Source of the DNA: Terriglobia bacterium | Lineage (GTDB): Bacteria; Acidobacteriota; Terriglobia; Versatilivoradales; Versatilivoraceae | Direction of reading: 5' to 3' | DNA length: 64,000 nucleotides | Assembly (NCBI GenBank): GCA_951813285.1 | Contig: OX638355.1 | Span: forward strand, 2,747,136-2,811,135 | In this document: piece after piece, positions 25,848-34,863 of the stretch | Layout of the letters: each line of letters opens with the position of its first letter | Position numbering within the stretch: position 1 is the first letter of the stretch | The notes under the pieces: generated by a model | What the model was told of the DNA's origin: nothing | Database searches by the model: none | What the model saw: the letters and a program-made list of their open reading frames with translations, nothing else | Translations under genes and position numbers: made by a program

Positions 25848-26024
25848 ATGTTTCTTCATGTATTAGGTGCAAAACCACTCGATGGCTACAGGGTGGAAGT
25901 ATGCTTCAACGACGGACGTGAAGGCATCGCGGAAAATCAGTGGACACCGGGCGGAACATCAGATAATCTGATTCTCAGGTTTTCATGGAGGATATCTGAT
26001 GGCGCAGACACTCTCTGTTACTGA
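25848..26024 (+). pseudogene. DUF2442-like N-terminal fragment
   Basis: From ATG 25848 it reads MFLHVLGAKPLDGYRVEVCF then NDGREG, the typical first 25 residues of small DUF2442 proteins. After that the sequence no longer matches and runs through the next gene's ribosome site to a stop at 26024. It is probably a truncated gene. Such proteins often sit beside toxin-antitoxin genes, as here. Confidence 0.5.
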
Positions 26025-26277
26025 AGTCGCTCGGCACTTCGCCGAGTACATCAACCGCGTTTCCTATCGTGGCGAAAGTTTTGTGCTCGTGCGTGGAAAT
26101 AAGCCCGTGGCGGAACTTCGCCCGCTTCCTGCGGGCAAACGACTTGGGGAACTCCCGGCGCTATTGGCGTCGCTTCCCCATCTCTCCTCAGCTGAAGCCG
26201 ACGAGCTTGCCGATGACCTCACAGCGGCTCGGCAGGCGCTCGCTCGTGCGGAGGTCCACGACCCGTGGCGGTCTTGA
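25999..26277 (+). CDS. Phd/VapB-type antitoxin
   Basis: 92 residues after ggaggatatctg. The N-terminus QTLSVTEVARHFAEYINRVS then GESFVLVRGNKPVAELRP is the Phd/YefM fold. The C-terminal helix region (ADELADDLTAARQAL) should wrap the toxin. Its 3' end overlaps the next gene, a PIN toxin, by 13 bases, the usual translational coupling of such pairs. Confidence 0.85.
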   Translation: MAQTLSVTEVARHFAEYINRVSYRGESFVLVRGNKPVAELRPLPAGKRLGELPALLASLPHLSSAEADELADDLTAARQALARAEVHDPWRS

Positions 26278-26678
26278 TTGATGCCAGCATTCTGATCGAA
26301 TTCGAGCGGGGCCGTCTCGATTTGGAGCGTCATCTCGCCCAACGAAAGCAGGACGATTTTTTTCTCTCGGTGGTCACGGCCAGCGAACTCCTCCACGGAG
26401 TGCATCGTGCAGTTCTGTCAGGTGTTCGAACAAAGCGTTCGGCCTTGGTCGAAGCGCTGCTAGAGCGTTTTCCGCTTCTGGCGATTGATCTGGCTACTGG
26501 CCGGGCCCATGCCCAACTTTGGGCAGAATTGACCGTGGCGGGCAAGGTGATTGGGCCGAATGATCTCTGGCTTGCAGCCACCTGCCTTGCCCATGGTCTG
26601 ACCATGGTCACGGCCAATGTCCGCGAGTTTTCCCGTGTTCCAGGTTTGATCGTTGAGGTATGGGAAGAGCCTGCCTAG
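26265..26678 (+). CDS. vapC: VapC-type PIN-domain toxin
   Basis: 137 residues from GTG 26265. VLIDASILIEFERG has the first catalytic Asp, VTASELLHGVHRA the conserved Glu, and GPNDLWLAATCLAHGLTM the third acidic residue (N-D-L-W). TANVREFSRVPGL is the fourth PIN segment. It is expected to cleave RNA, possibly a tRNA, when free of its antitoxin, the overlapping upstream gene. Confidence 0.85.
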   Translation: MAVLIDASILIEFERGRLDLERHLAQRKQDDFFLSVVTASELLHGVHRAVLSGVRTKRSALVEALLERFPLLAIDLATGRAHAQLWAELTVAGKVIGPNDLWLAATCLAHGLTMVTANVREFSRVPGLIVEVWEEPA

Positions 26679-26707
26679 CCATAATGAGACAAGATGCGGA
26701 GACGTCA

Positions 26708-26851
26708 ATGAGTAAGCAAAAACGGACGAAGCTTGTTCACGAAGGAAGCTACGTTGCGGAAGTTGACGTCGAACTCTTAAAATTTCGTCTTGGAGCGCAA
26801 TGGTCTCCAAGAAAGGTTTTCGATGAAAAACGAATTCACGGCGATAATTGA
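26708..26851 (+). CDS. Small hypothetical protein, probably truncated
   Basis: About 47 residues: MSKQKRTKLVHEGSYVAEVD then VELLKF. The first 25 residues match a common small protein found next to toxin-antitoxin genes (T-K-L-V-x-E-G-x-Y-V-A-E-V-D). The end GAQWSPRKVF looks like the middle of that family after an internal loss. It overlaps the start of hicB. Uncertain. Confidence 0.4.
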   Translation: MSKQKRTKLVHEGSYVAEVDVELLKFRLGAQWSPRKVFDEKRIHGDN

Positions 26852-27038
26852 GCAGGATGGGGAATGGTATATTGCCTACTGCCCTGAAATTCCCGGAGCC
26901 AACGGTCAAGGCAAGACCAGTGAGGAAGCACGCGAGAATTTGGCTGAGGCCATAGTGCTTATTCTCACGGACCGTCGGGAGGAGGGGCTGCGCGGTGTGC
27001 CGCCAGAGGCCATCCGAGAAACGGTCACCATCCCGTGA
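26823..27038 (+). CDS. hicB: HicB antitoxin
   Basis: 71 residues: KNEFTAIIEQDGEWYIAYCP then EIPGANGQGKTSEEARENL. This is the degraded RNase-H-like fold of HicB antitoxins, with E-x-P-G-x-x-x-Q-G-x-T-x-E-E-A as the hallmark. The order is hicB then hicA with a four-base overlap, opposite to the more common hicA-hicB order but also known. Confidence 0.85.
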   Translation: MKNEFTAIIEQDGEWYIAYCPEIPGANGQGKTSEEARENLAEAIVLILTDRREEGLRGVPPEAIRETVTIP

Positions 27039-27229
27039 AACGGGTCAGTTTGCTCCGACACCTTCGGCGCCACGGTTGTTGCCTCAAACGCGAAGGGCGT
27101 TCTCATTGGCTGTGGTGCAATTCAAATACTGGTGCCGTCGAGACGGTTCCACGCCATACGGAAATACCCAACCGCTTGGCCCGCAAGATCTGTCGTAACC
27201 TTTCGGTGCCAGAGGTCGGGAAGAAATAA
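27035..27229 (+). CDS. hicA: HicA toxin
   Basis: 64 residues from GTG 27035. It reads LLRHLRRHGCCLKREGRSHW and then VETVPRHTEIPNRLARKICR. HicA toxins are small dsRBD-like mRNA interferases with a catalytic His in the G-S/R-H loop (REGRSHW) and the conserved V-P-R-H motif; both are here. It forms a module with hicB. Confidence 0.85.
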   Translation: MKRVSLLRHLRRHGCCLKREGRSHWLWCNSNTGAVETVPRHTEIPNRLARKICRNLSVPEVGKK

Positions 27230-27318
27230 TTCGGATCCTCATTATTTCAGCGAACAAAAAGAGGCTCTTTCGAGATTCAACTTCCAGGGTGTTGGCGCCC
27301 AGCCACCCCTTTCCCCCT

Positions 27319-28311
27319 TCACTTCAATCCCAACAGCCCAGCCGCGTTGTTCCAGAAGATGTCCTCCACCTGGGTGTCGGTGAGCCGCTCCGACCAGCAG
27401 GCCCACTTGAGCGAGCGCAGGTGCTCCAGGCCGGTGAGCACCGGCTTGAGCTGTTGGTGTTTTTCCCGCCAGTGGGGCGAGTCTCCGTCCAGCCAGAGAA
27501 AAGAATCCTCGACTGAAACCGAACGGCCGCGCGCGTGGGTCACCGGCAGGTCGCCTCCATAGAGCAGCTTGTCGTGTCCGATGATGCGGATGATGGCCTG
27601 GTGAGCCATGGCTTCGCAGTTGCCGCTGGAGTCGAACCAGAGGTTGTCCAGCCCCCTCAGGTGGGGCAGTCCCTCCAGGTTGTGGGCCGGCTGGAAGCCT
27701 CGGGCCGAATGGGCCAGGATCAACTGCATGTCGGGATAGTTCTCGCAGTAGTGCCGGATCCAGTGGATGTTGCCCGGATCGGCGGCGGCCCGGGCCTTGA
27801 CCATGTGCAGGGTGATGGTCCAGCCCTCCTCGTGAGCCACCCGGATGTGTGACTCGGGCAGGTAGTCGGGGATCTCGGCTTCCCAGGTGGGGTCCGCGTT
27901 CCGGGCCAGGGTGTGGTAGCACTTCAGGCCGTGGAGCTTCAGGCGCTTGACCTCCTGGCGCACCCACTCGGGATCGTCCTCGGGAGTGATGAAGAAGTGC
28001 CCCCGGCAGTTCGCGTCCTTGGCGGTCTGCTCTCCCGTCCACTGGTTGGCCGCGGGGATATTCACGGGGTCGCGAAAGGTGGGTATGAACAAGCCCTTGG
28101 CGACTCTGCCGGGATAGATGTCCTCCATCAATCGCAGGTAGTTCTCGTAGTCCACCAGGGGAGGGAAACTCTGCGCAAAGACGTTGTGGTCCGGGTGCCA
28201 GACGTGGGTGTGGGCGTCGAACACCCTGTCGGGAATGAACGAGGCCAGTTCGCGCCGGTAGAACTCCCGGTCTTCCTCGCGAGGGATATAGTCGGGTTGA
28301 ACGGTTGCCAT
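27319..28311 (-). CDS. Amidohydrolase-family protein (tandem copy 1)
   Basis: 330 residues from ATG 28311 with ggaggcatcc upstream. It has RVFDAHTHVWHPDHN, the first metal-binding H-x-H of the amidohydrolase-2 (PF04909) barrel. KLHGLKCYHT, WTITLHMVKA and LILAHSARGFQP supply the later His ligands, and the LLYGGDLPV strand gives the final Asp. These enzymes hydrolyse or decarboxylate ring compounds or lactones. It is a close paralogue of the gene upstream (same LRSLKWACWSERL and VEDIFWNNAA segments). Confidence 0.85.
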   Translation of the reverse strand: MATVQPDYIPREEDREFYRRELASFIPDRVFDAHTHVWHPDHNVFAQSFPPLVDYENYLRLMEDIYPGRVAKGLFIPTFRDPVNIPAANQWTGEQTAKDANCRGHFFITPEDDPEWVRQEVKRLKLHGLKCYHTLARNADPTWEAEIPDYLPESHIRVAHEEGWTITLHMVKARAAADPGNIHWIRHYCENYPDMQLILAHSARGFQPAHNLEGLPHLRGLDNLWFDSSGNCEAMAHQAIIRIIGHDKLLYGGDLPVTHARGRSVSVEDSFLWLDGDSPHWREKHQQLKPVLTGLEHLRSLKWACWSERLTDTQVEDIFWNNAAGLLGLK

Positions 28312-28334
28312 GGATGCCTCCTGTGGCCTTGAAG

Positions 28335-29315
28335 TTATTCAACTGCAAAGAGTTGGGCCGCGTTGTTCCAGAAAATGTCTTCGACCTGGGTGTCGCTCAA
28401 GCGTTCCGACCAGCAGGCCCATTTGAGCGAACGCAAGTGCTCCAGTCCGATCAGCACCGGCTTGATCTCAGAGTGCCGCTCGCCCCAGACGGGAGATTCC
28501 TGATAAGCCCAGAAAAAAGTGTCGGCCGCGGCGGCCGACCTACCGCGCAAGTGGCTGACGGGGATGTCGGTGCCGTACATGAGCCGCCGGTGTCCGATGA
28601 TGCGGATGATGGCCTGGTGGGCCATGGCTTCGCAGTTGGCGCTGGTGTCGAACCAGAGATTGTCGAGCCCTTTCAGGTGGGGCAGTCCCTCCAGGTTGTG
28701 GGCCGGCTGGAATCCCCGGGCCGAATGGGCCAGAATCAGCTTCATGTTGGGATAGGTGGTGCAGTAGTGGCGGATCCATCGTATATTGCCGGGGTCGGCG
28801 CAGGCCCTGGACCTCACCATGTGCAGCATGATGGCCCAGCCTTCCTGGTGAGCCATTCTGACGTGGGATTCCGGGAGGAAGTCGGGAATCTGAGCCTCCC
28901 AGGTCGGTTTGACCCCGGCGTAGACGTGGTAGCACTTGAGTCCGGCCAGGCCCAGCCGCCGCACCTCCTGCCGCAGCCACTCGGGGTCAGCCTCCGGACC
29001 GGTCAGGAACAGACCGCGGTATTGGGGATTGCAGGCGACCTGCCGGCTGGTCCAGCGGTTCGCCTCCTCGAAGTGCGCCGGCGGGCAGATGCGGTGAAAG
29101 ATGTTGGCCGCGCAGGTCCGTCCGGGGTGCAGCGCCTGCTGCAGGCGAGAGAACTCCTGGTAGTCTCCGTCCCTGGGCAGGGAGGCAATCCTGCGTCCGG
29201 GGTGCATGGCGCCGTGAGCCCACACGTGAGCGTGCGCGTCGAACACCCGATCGGGCAGGAAGGAAGCCAGCTCCCGGTCGAAGAAGTCGCGGTCTTCGGG
29301 TTGGATGAGCGCCAA
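28335..29315 (-). CDS. Amidohydrolase-family protein (tandem copy 2)
   Basis: 326 residues. It aligns along its whole length with copy 1 and starts at a TTG (29315) at the position matching copy 1's start; a TAG lies in frame just upstream. The metal motif is RVFDAHAHVWAHG. LILAHSARGFQPAHN is identical to copy 1, and LMYGTDIPV ends the barrel. The two copies differ most in residues 45-110, so they may have different substrates. Confidence 0.8.
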   Translation of the reverse strand: MALIQPEDRDFFDRELASFLPDRVFDAHAHVWAHGAMHPGRRIASLPRDGDYQEFSRLQQALHPGRTCAANIFHRICPPAHFEEANRWTSRQVACNPQYRGLFLTGPEADPEWLRQEVRRLGLAGLKCYHVYAGVKPTWEAQIPDFLPESHVRMAHQEGWAIMLHMVRSRACADPGNIRWIRHYCTTYPNMKLILAHSARGFQPAHNLEGLPHLKGLDNLWFDTSANCEAMAHQAIIRIIGHRRLMYGTDIPVSHLRGRSAAAADTFFWAYQESPVWGERHSEIKPVLIGLEHLRSLKWACWSERLSDTQVEDIFWNNAAQLFAVE

Positions 29316-29488
29316 GGATTTTCCGGAAATGGTTGGGGGCTACCGTCCCGGATTGGTTTGGACCCGGGAGCCAAGCGAGGCAAGGGATGATATCCTCATG
29401 CTTGTTCCATTTCAACCCGTGCAAGCGCCGGCCTCGAAGCCAGGAAGGCAGGTACGGCGGCGGATGCCGGAACAAGGGAGAAAGTCGA

Positions 29489-31039
29489 ATGAGATCCATT
29501 AGATTTAGCAGTTTGGTGGCTGGAATGGCAGTCCTGGTCCTGACCTTCCCGGTAGCCGGTGTTTCCCAGGCGCTGTCCCTGGGCTCGCAGCGCCAGCTCT
29601 TTGTGGACCGGTATCTGGTGGACCGGCTGGAAGGCCTGGAGCTGAAGCTCCAGCAACCCAGACCGGAAGACATCGCCATCAAGTATGACCAGCCCTGGGA
29701 GGATAAGCTGGCCTTCTACACCACCGTCCTCAAGGATGGCGATGTCTACCGGATGTACTACCGTTGCCGACTTGGCAGGCCCCGCCTGACCTGCTATGCC
29801 GAGAGCCGGGACGGGATCCACTGGACCAAGCCCAACCTGGGGTTGGTCGAAGTCGACGGCTCAACGGCCAACAACGTCATCGTGCCCGTTTCGGGCCAGT
29901 TCTGCGCCTTCCTGGATACCCGCCCGGGGGTGCCCCGGTCGGAACGCTACAAGGCCAACGCAAGAGACGTCGAGGCACCGTACAGCCTGGTGGGCTACGT
30001 TTCGGAAGACGGCGTTCGCTGGCGAAAGATTCGGGAAGCCCCCATCGTCCCTTATGGCATGGAGAACAACTTCGATTCGCAGAACGCCATGTTCTGGTCG
30101 GAGGTGGAACAGCAGTACGTGCTCTACGCCCGCCACATGGTGGGAGGCCGCCGGGCCACGGCTCGGGCCACCTCGGGTGATTTTCTCAACTGGAGTCCGC
30201 AGACGCACATGAGCTACAGCGACACGGGCACCACCACGCCCTCCCAGCACCTCTACACCAACCAGACCCAGCCCTATTTCCGTGCGCCCCAGATCTACAT
30301 CTCCCTTCCGGGACGCATCCATTTCGGCCGGCGCTTGCTGACGCCAGGCGAGCTGAAATTCCTCGATTTGCGCCACGACCGCATCAGCGGGGGCATGCGG
30401 GATGTCTCCGACGCCGTGCTGCTGTCTACGCGGGCGGGGTCGACCCGCTACGACTTCACCTTCAAGAAAAGCTTCGTCCGGCCCGGACCCGGTCAGAGCA
30501 ACTGGTCCACCCGAACCAACTACCCGGCCCTGGGCGTGGTGCAGACCGGTCCGGCGGAGATGTCTCTCTACCTGCAGCGGGACTACGGCCAGTCCACCGC
30601 CCACCTGCAACGGTTGTCCCTGCGCCTGGACGGATTCGCCTCGCTGCATGCTCCCTATCACGGGGGAGAGATGGTGACGAAGCCCATTACCTTCGAGGGG
30701 AGCCGGCTGGAGATCAACTATTCAACCAGCGCCGCCGGCAGCATTCGGGTGGAGATCCAAACCGCGGATGGGAAACCGATTCCAGGTTTTTCCCTGGCGG
30801 AGTGTCCGGAGATCATCGGAGACGAGATCTCGCGTAGCGTGGCTTGGGGAGAGGTGCCGCCCCCGCTGAGCACCGGCCGGGACCCCAAGAGCACCGCCGC
30901 CGAGAGCAACCTCAGCTATCAGACACCGATCGTGGCCTGGGAGGGCAGCCAGGATGTGAGCCGGTTGGCGGGAAAGCCGGTGCGCCTCCGTTTCGTGATG
31001 AAGGACGCCGACCTGTTCTCCTTCCGCTTTCGGGATTGA
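29489..31039 (+). CDS. Secreted GH32/43-like beta-propeller protein
   Basis: 516 residues from ATG 29489 (aagggagaaag upstream). It has a signal peptide up to SQA at about residue 27. The rest has propeller-like blades typical of GH32/43/130-related proteins: RYLVDRLEGLELKLQQP, YAESRDGIHWTKPNLGLVEV, GYVSEDGVRWRKIREAP and ATSGDFLNWSP. The repeated 'S-x-DG-x-x-W' blade motif is clear. A C-terminal beta-sandwich starts near 420 (LEINYSTSAAGSIRVEIQ). A distant paralogue lies at 34864-36705. The catalytic role is unproven; several such proteins bind or cleave glycans. Confidence 0.7.
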   Translation: MRSIRFSSLVAGMAVLVLTFPVAGVSQALSLGSQRQLFVDRYLVDRLEGLELKLQQPRPEDIAIKYDQPWEDKLAFYTTVLKDGDVYRMYYRCRLGRPRLTCYAESRDGIHWTKPNLGLVEVDGSTANNVIVPVSGQFCAFLDTRPGVPRSERYKANARDVEAPYSLVGYVSEDGVRWRKIREAPIVPYGMENNFDSQNAMFWSEVEQQYVLYARHMVGGRRATARATSGDFLNWSPQTHMSYSDTGTTTPSQHLYTNQTQPYFRAPQIYISLPGRIHFGRRLLTPGELKFLDLRHDRISGGMRDVSDAVLLSTRAGSTRYDFTFKKSFVRPGPGQSNWSTRTNYPALGVVQTGPAEMSLYLQRDYGQSTAHLQRLSLRLDGFASLHAPYHGGEMVTKPITFEGSRLEINYSTSAAGSIRVEIQTADGKPIPGFSLAECPEIIGDEISRSVAWGEVPPPLSTGRDPKSTAAESNLSYQTPIVAWEGSQDVSRLAGKPVRLRFVMKDADLFSFRFRD

Positions 31040-31142
31040 CTTGCAAAAAGGCTGAAGATAAAGGCATGCATGCTTAGGATTCGATGAGCATGTTGCGCAA
31101 AGGGGACCACTGACCCGCCACGGGGGCTCAAGGACGTTTTTC

Positions 31143-34079
31143 TCAGTCGCTCTCGACGTCGAAATGGATGATCTCGGTAAAGTCGTACCGTTGGAAGTTT
31201 CCTGCCCTGTCCGCAACAGTCATGTTTGCCAGACCCCACGTCCCTGGCGCCGAGCCCGGCGGCAGAATTATGGTTTTCCCATATGTTGTCCATTGGGCTG
31301 GATCTCCGGACGGGAAAAGATTGCCACTATTTGGGTTATCGACTCCGTAGTGGTGGTCGATACCTTGCGGATCTCGCAAGTAAAGGCCGGCCCCCACAAA
31401 GCCCGAAATGTTGTCACGTACACGGAAGACTATGGTGACCAGGGTCTCGCCGTTGGGTGCGTCCGGATTGGTGGGCTCGGCACTGATTTCAATGGCGTTG
31501 AGGTCCACCTCCGGGGCCTCCGTATCCGGGTTGTTCGTAATCAATTCGACTTGTTGTCCCGCTTCATCGACGACTGTATCTTCTTCCCTTAACCCATGGC
31601 CCGGATGTCGGAAGTAGGTGCCGGACTGATTCAAGGCAAGGTCAATCATCCAGATATAGGCCATTGTGTACACCGATGAGGGCATGTAGTGCGGCATCAC
31701 GAACAGGATTTCGCAGCGCCCACTCTGTGAGTCGTAGTCCCCGTACCGCTCAAAGCGATAGGTGTCCAGGAGTTCGTCGTTGAGAAACGCGCGGCAGGGG
31801 CTTGAATCACGCATTCCCGTATCCTCCTCCACCTGCCAGCTGGCCCGAATCATTTGAATTTCTTGTCCTTCCCGGAATTCAACCGACTTGGTGAGTGACG
31901 CCGAGTTTCTCACATACCGCGGGGGCGTGACATCCTCGAGCGGATTATTCACGTAGAGACGCCATCCGAAATCATTGACGCTCTCGAACCGCTCGTTGCC
32001 GTGTTCGTCTGTGATCGAGACCTCACTTGGGATCCAGTAACCCGCCTTGGCGAATTTGCTCAGGGTGAATTCACCCGAGAGCACCGTGTCCGGTCTGCCG
32101 CGAACGACACCCTGGGGATGCAGGGTCACATCCACGTAGGTGCCGACCTCGCTGAAGATCCTCATGTAAACGTCCGTCGCCCCCTCGAGAACCCTGTCCA
32201 ATGCATGCAGTTCAACCTCGATCCGGGCGGTCTTGTCCTCCTCCGGAGCACCCGTGACCCGGATGTCCACCCTGCGGATCTTTCCCGGAAAGACATAGTC
32301 GGGATACAGGTTGTATACCTCGAAGGTCAGGTCCTCCCGGATCTGCGAGATGTAAAAGTTCCCCTGCATGATGCGGTCGCGCACAAACTCGTACTTGCCG
32401 ATGGCCCGTGACTTGAGCTTGTCGGGATTGATCACGAAGAAGGCGACCGACTCGGCCATGTCCTCATTGGGGTTTATGGCGTGGGCATAAGCGCTGACGA
32501 ATTCGGTCTGCTTGGTGGTGAACCAGCCGCTCGGGCTGCGCACATCCCGGTACCAGCCGCCCAGCTCGATCCAATCCGCCTTCAACTGCTCATCGAACAG
32601 ATGCGCCCACAGGAAGTGCGCCTTTTCGTGAATGATCAGGCGGTGCACACCCGCGATGGATCCCCCCAGGAAGGCTTTTTCCATGAACTCGATATAGCCG
32701 GCCCTTGTCCAGGCCACCGCGGCGGCATCCGGATAAAGCGGATGGGGGGTGCCGTCCAGGCGACGGACCAGGTACCTCAGTTCCGGAATTTTGTGCATGC
32801 CCGCGGGCATTTCCTCGAAAATGTTGATGATCTGCACGATCTCTTCGGAATGGAATTTCTGAAAGCGCGATGCCCCTTCTCCGGTAGTGGACGCAGTGAG
32901 TTCCCTGTAGGTAGTGTGGTCGGTAATCCGGGTCGTGACCCCGAACCGCTCCTGAAGGATTTTCTCGTAGGCGTCTTCGTCCCGGCCGTTGTCGGTGACG
33001 AAGCGCACCAGGGCGTGGTGCAACCGCTGTGAGTAATACTTCCCCCGCTTCCCCTCGATCAGCGCGATCCTTGGGCTTGCGTTGGCAAACGCTTCCTCGG
33101 AGATCAATACCGTCATGTCTGTCCCCGTTCCGCCCGTGATCCGGATGTCGTTCGCGACATGCTCGGAGGTAATCAGCCAACGGCTGGGTCGGCGCGAATC
33201 CGCTTCGAACGACAGCCGGTCGTCCTGCGGAATGGTCTTCATCGTCTCCAGCAGCCGATAGGCGTGCTCCTGGGTCCAGGCGCCGCTGTCACTGTCCACC
33301 AGCAGGATGCTGTAGTTGCGATTCAGCCGAATGGCGGACGAGCTGTCGCTCACCTCGACCGGCTCGCCCAGAAACTCCACCACCAGCGGTTGATTGACGT
33401 GGGCCGCGTAGTCATAGCCGGCCGTGCTTTGATCCTCCTCCCAGTGAAAGACGAAGGTGTGCGGGTCCAGGGGCGCCAGCACGTATTCCCGGTCAATCGC
33501 ACCGGGCGGAGGGGAGGTGATCACGCCGCCTCGGAGACGGAAAGGCCTGGCGGGCGGGCCCCGGTAACCCGTCTTGCGTACCGTGACCACGTAGTCGCCG
33601 TCCGGCAGCCCCATGAAGACAAAGCCGCCATCGGGACCCGGGACCGTCCTGTCCAGCCTTCGGTAGCCGCAGGTGAGCAGCACTTCGACATCGTCAAACG
33701 CCCCCGGTCCCTCGATCCCGGAGACATGGCCCATGTAGATTCCCGCGCCTGTGCTGCTGTCACTGCAGCGGAGCCTGCCTTCGCCGGTGTCGCTGCCCGG
33801 GATGCCGCGGATTCTGTCGTACTGCCTCTGCCTGTGCTCGAGGTCTGAGGACTGGGCCAGAAGGAATCGGTCGTTGTTGCCGCCGATGAATCCAGCCAAA
33901 AAAAAAGCAAAAATCGCGACGCGAACGAAGCTGGTTGCGAACCGTTTCGAGAGCTTTGCCCGAGGGCACGGAGTCTCTGCCGTCCGGGGGAACATCGAGA
34001 CCGAGTTCGGGCCAGGCTCACGAGAGTGACCCTTCTTCGTCGAGCCCACATCACTGATTTTTGAGCTTCTGAATTTCAT
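31143..34079 (-). CDS. Large secreted HExxH metallopeptidase-like protein
   Basis: 978 residues. An N-terminal hydrophobic segment at about 52-66 acts as signal or anchor. A carboxypeptidase-regulatory-like domain follows (FVFMGLPDGDYVVTVRKTGY, about 153-172). The peptidase region has LIIHEKAHFLW, an HExxH zinc motif with His484, Glu485 and His488, and NPNEDMAESVAFF with Glu543 as a likely third ligand, 55 residues on, as in gluzincins. The remaining 400 residues are beta-rich with possible Ig-like folds (SEVGTYVDVTLHPQG). It may be a secreted protease for macromolecule breakdown. No known family is recognised for the whole. Confidence 0.65.
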   Translation of the reverse strand: MKFRSSKISDVGSTKKGHSREPGPNSVSMFPRTAETPCPRAKLSKRFATSFVRVAIFAFFLAGFIGGNNDRFLLAQSSDLEHRQRQYDRIRGIPGSDTGEGRLRCSDSSTGAGIYMGHVSGIEGPGAFDDVEVLLTCGYRRLDRTVPGPDGGFVFMGLPDGDYVVTVRKTGYRGPPARPFRLRGGVITSPPPGAIDREYVLAPLDPHTFVFHWEEDQSTAGYDYAAHVNQPLVVEFLGEPVEVSDSSSAIRLNRNYSILLVDSDSGAWTQEHAYRLLETMKTIPQDDRLSFEADSRRPSRWLITSEHVANDIRITGGTGTDMTVLISEEAFANASPRIALIEGKRGKYYSQRLHHALVRFVTDNGRDEDAYEKILQERFGVTTRITDHTTYRELTASTTGEGASRFQKFHSEEIVQIINIFEEMPAGMHKIPELRYLVRRLDGTPHPLYPDAAAVAWTRAGYIEFMEKAFLGGSIAGVHRLIIHEKAHFLWAHLFDEQLKADWIELGGWYRDVRSPSGWFTTKQTEFVSAYAHAINPNEDMAESVAFFVINPDKLKSRAIGKYEFVRDRIMQGNFYISQIREDLTFEVYNLYPDYVFPGKIRRVDIRVTGAPEEDKTARIEVELHALDRVLEGATDVYMRIFSEVGTYVDVTLHPQGVVRGRPDTVLSGEFTLSKFAKAGYWIPSEVSITDEHGNERFESVNDFGWRLYVNNPLEDVTPPRYVRNSASLTKSVEFREGQEIQMIRASWQVEEDTGMRDSSPCRAFLNDELLDTYRFERYGDYDSQSGRCEILFVMPHYMPSSVYTMAYIWMIDLALNQSGTYFRHPGHGLREEDTVVDEAGQQVELITNNPDTEAPEVDLNAIEISAEPTNPDAPNGETLVTIVFRVRDNISGFVGAGLYLRDPQGIDHHYGVDNPNSGNLFPSGDPAQWTTYGKTIILPPGSAPGTWGLANMTVADRAGNFQRYDFTEIIHFDVESD

Positions 34080-34093
34080 CTCGTCTCAAGCGA

Positions 34094-34525
34094 CTACATG
34101 AACGGATTGGTGACTCGAAGATCCGAGAACCGCAGGAAATCCCGATCCCCCGTGACAAACTCGGAGACGCCATGTTCGAGACAGAGCGCCGCAATGTGGG
34201 CGTCGTGGATCAGGTTGCCGGCTGCGCCGGATGCCCTGATGACCTGCTGAAAAATTCCATTGTGACGCTCGGTTTCCGATAGCAGGATGAGAGCCGGAGA
34301 GGCGAGCGTGCGGCTCAGGTCTTCCAAGGCCCTTGGTACGGGGACTGGCGGGTAATAGACCCGCGGGTGGGTAACGACGCGAAGGAATTCGTAAACGCAG
34401 GGCCATGGCAAAGCCCACGGGCTGGATCCTTCTGCCGCCTCACTGAGAAGTTGGCGAGCTGTTTCGTGGAAACGGCTGGTCCTGATTTCAGCGAAGACCA
34501 GGACGTTGGTGTCGAAGGCGCGCAC
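34094..34525 (-). CDS. PIN-domain toxin (VapC-like)
   Basis: 143 residues. MRAFDTNVLVFAEI gives the first Asp (F-D-T-N-V). PWPCVYEFLRVVTHP provides the conserved Glu, LIHDAHIAALCLEHG the third acidic residue, and FVTGDRDFLRF the last. It begins three bases after the stop of the upstream antitoxin gene and should be co-transcribed with it. Confidence 0.85.
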   Translation of the reverse strand: MRAFDTNVLVFAEIRTSRFHETARQLLSEAAEGSSPWALPWPCVYEFLRVVTHPRVYYPPVPVPRALEDLSRTLASPALILLSETERHNGIFQQVIRASGAAGNLIHDAHIAALCLEHGVSEFVTGDRDFLRFSDLRVTNPFM

Positions 34526-34528
34526 GGA

Positions 34529-34765
34529 TCAGCTCTTACCCAGGATGTCCAACAGCTTATCCCGGTCAAGCACGTCGACTCCCGGCAATTCCGTTGCATC
34601 CCAACCTTCGAGTTCGAGCCGGTAGTCCGAACGCTGCGGCCGCATGTCCAGACCCTGACTCAACAACTCGTTGGCAACCTCCTGAAGAGTGCGGTCCTCG
34701 CGAGCTGCCTTCTCCTTGAGACGGCGGAGAAGCCGGTCTTCAATAGCAAGTGTCGTCCGTCGCAT
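34529..34765 (-). CDS. VapB/FitA-type antitoxin
   Basis: 78 residues. MRRTTLAIEDRLLRRLKEKA then REDRTLQEVANELL is a ribbon-helix-helix antitoxin N-terminus. The C-terminal part (LELEGWDATELPGVDVLDRD) is the toxin-binding region. It pairs with the PIN toxin directly downstream. Confidence 0.8.
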   Translation of the reverse strand: MRRTTLAIEDRLLRRLKEKAAREDRTLQEVANELLSQGLDMRPQRSDYRLELEGWDATELPGVDVLDRDKLLDILGKS

Positions 34766-34863
34766 ACATCAAAATGTATCAGACAGGCATAAAGATGTCA
34801 AAATGACCGGGATCGTTTTGTGTGCTGATCATTGGGGCGCTGGAGCTTGCCTCCTGCCGCGGC

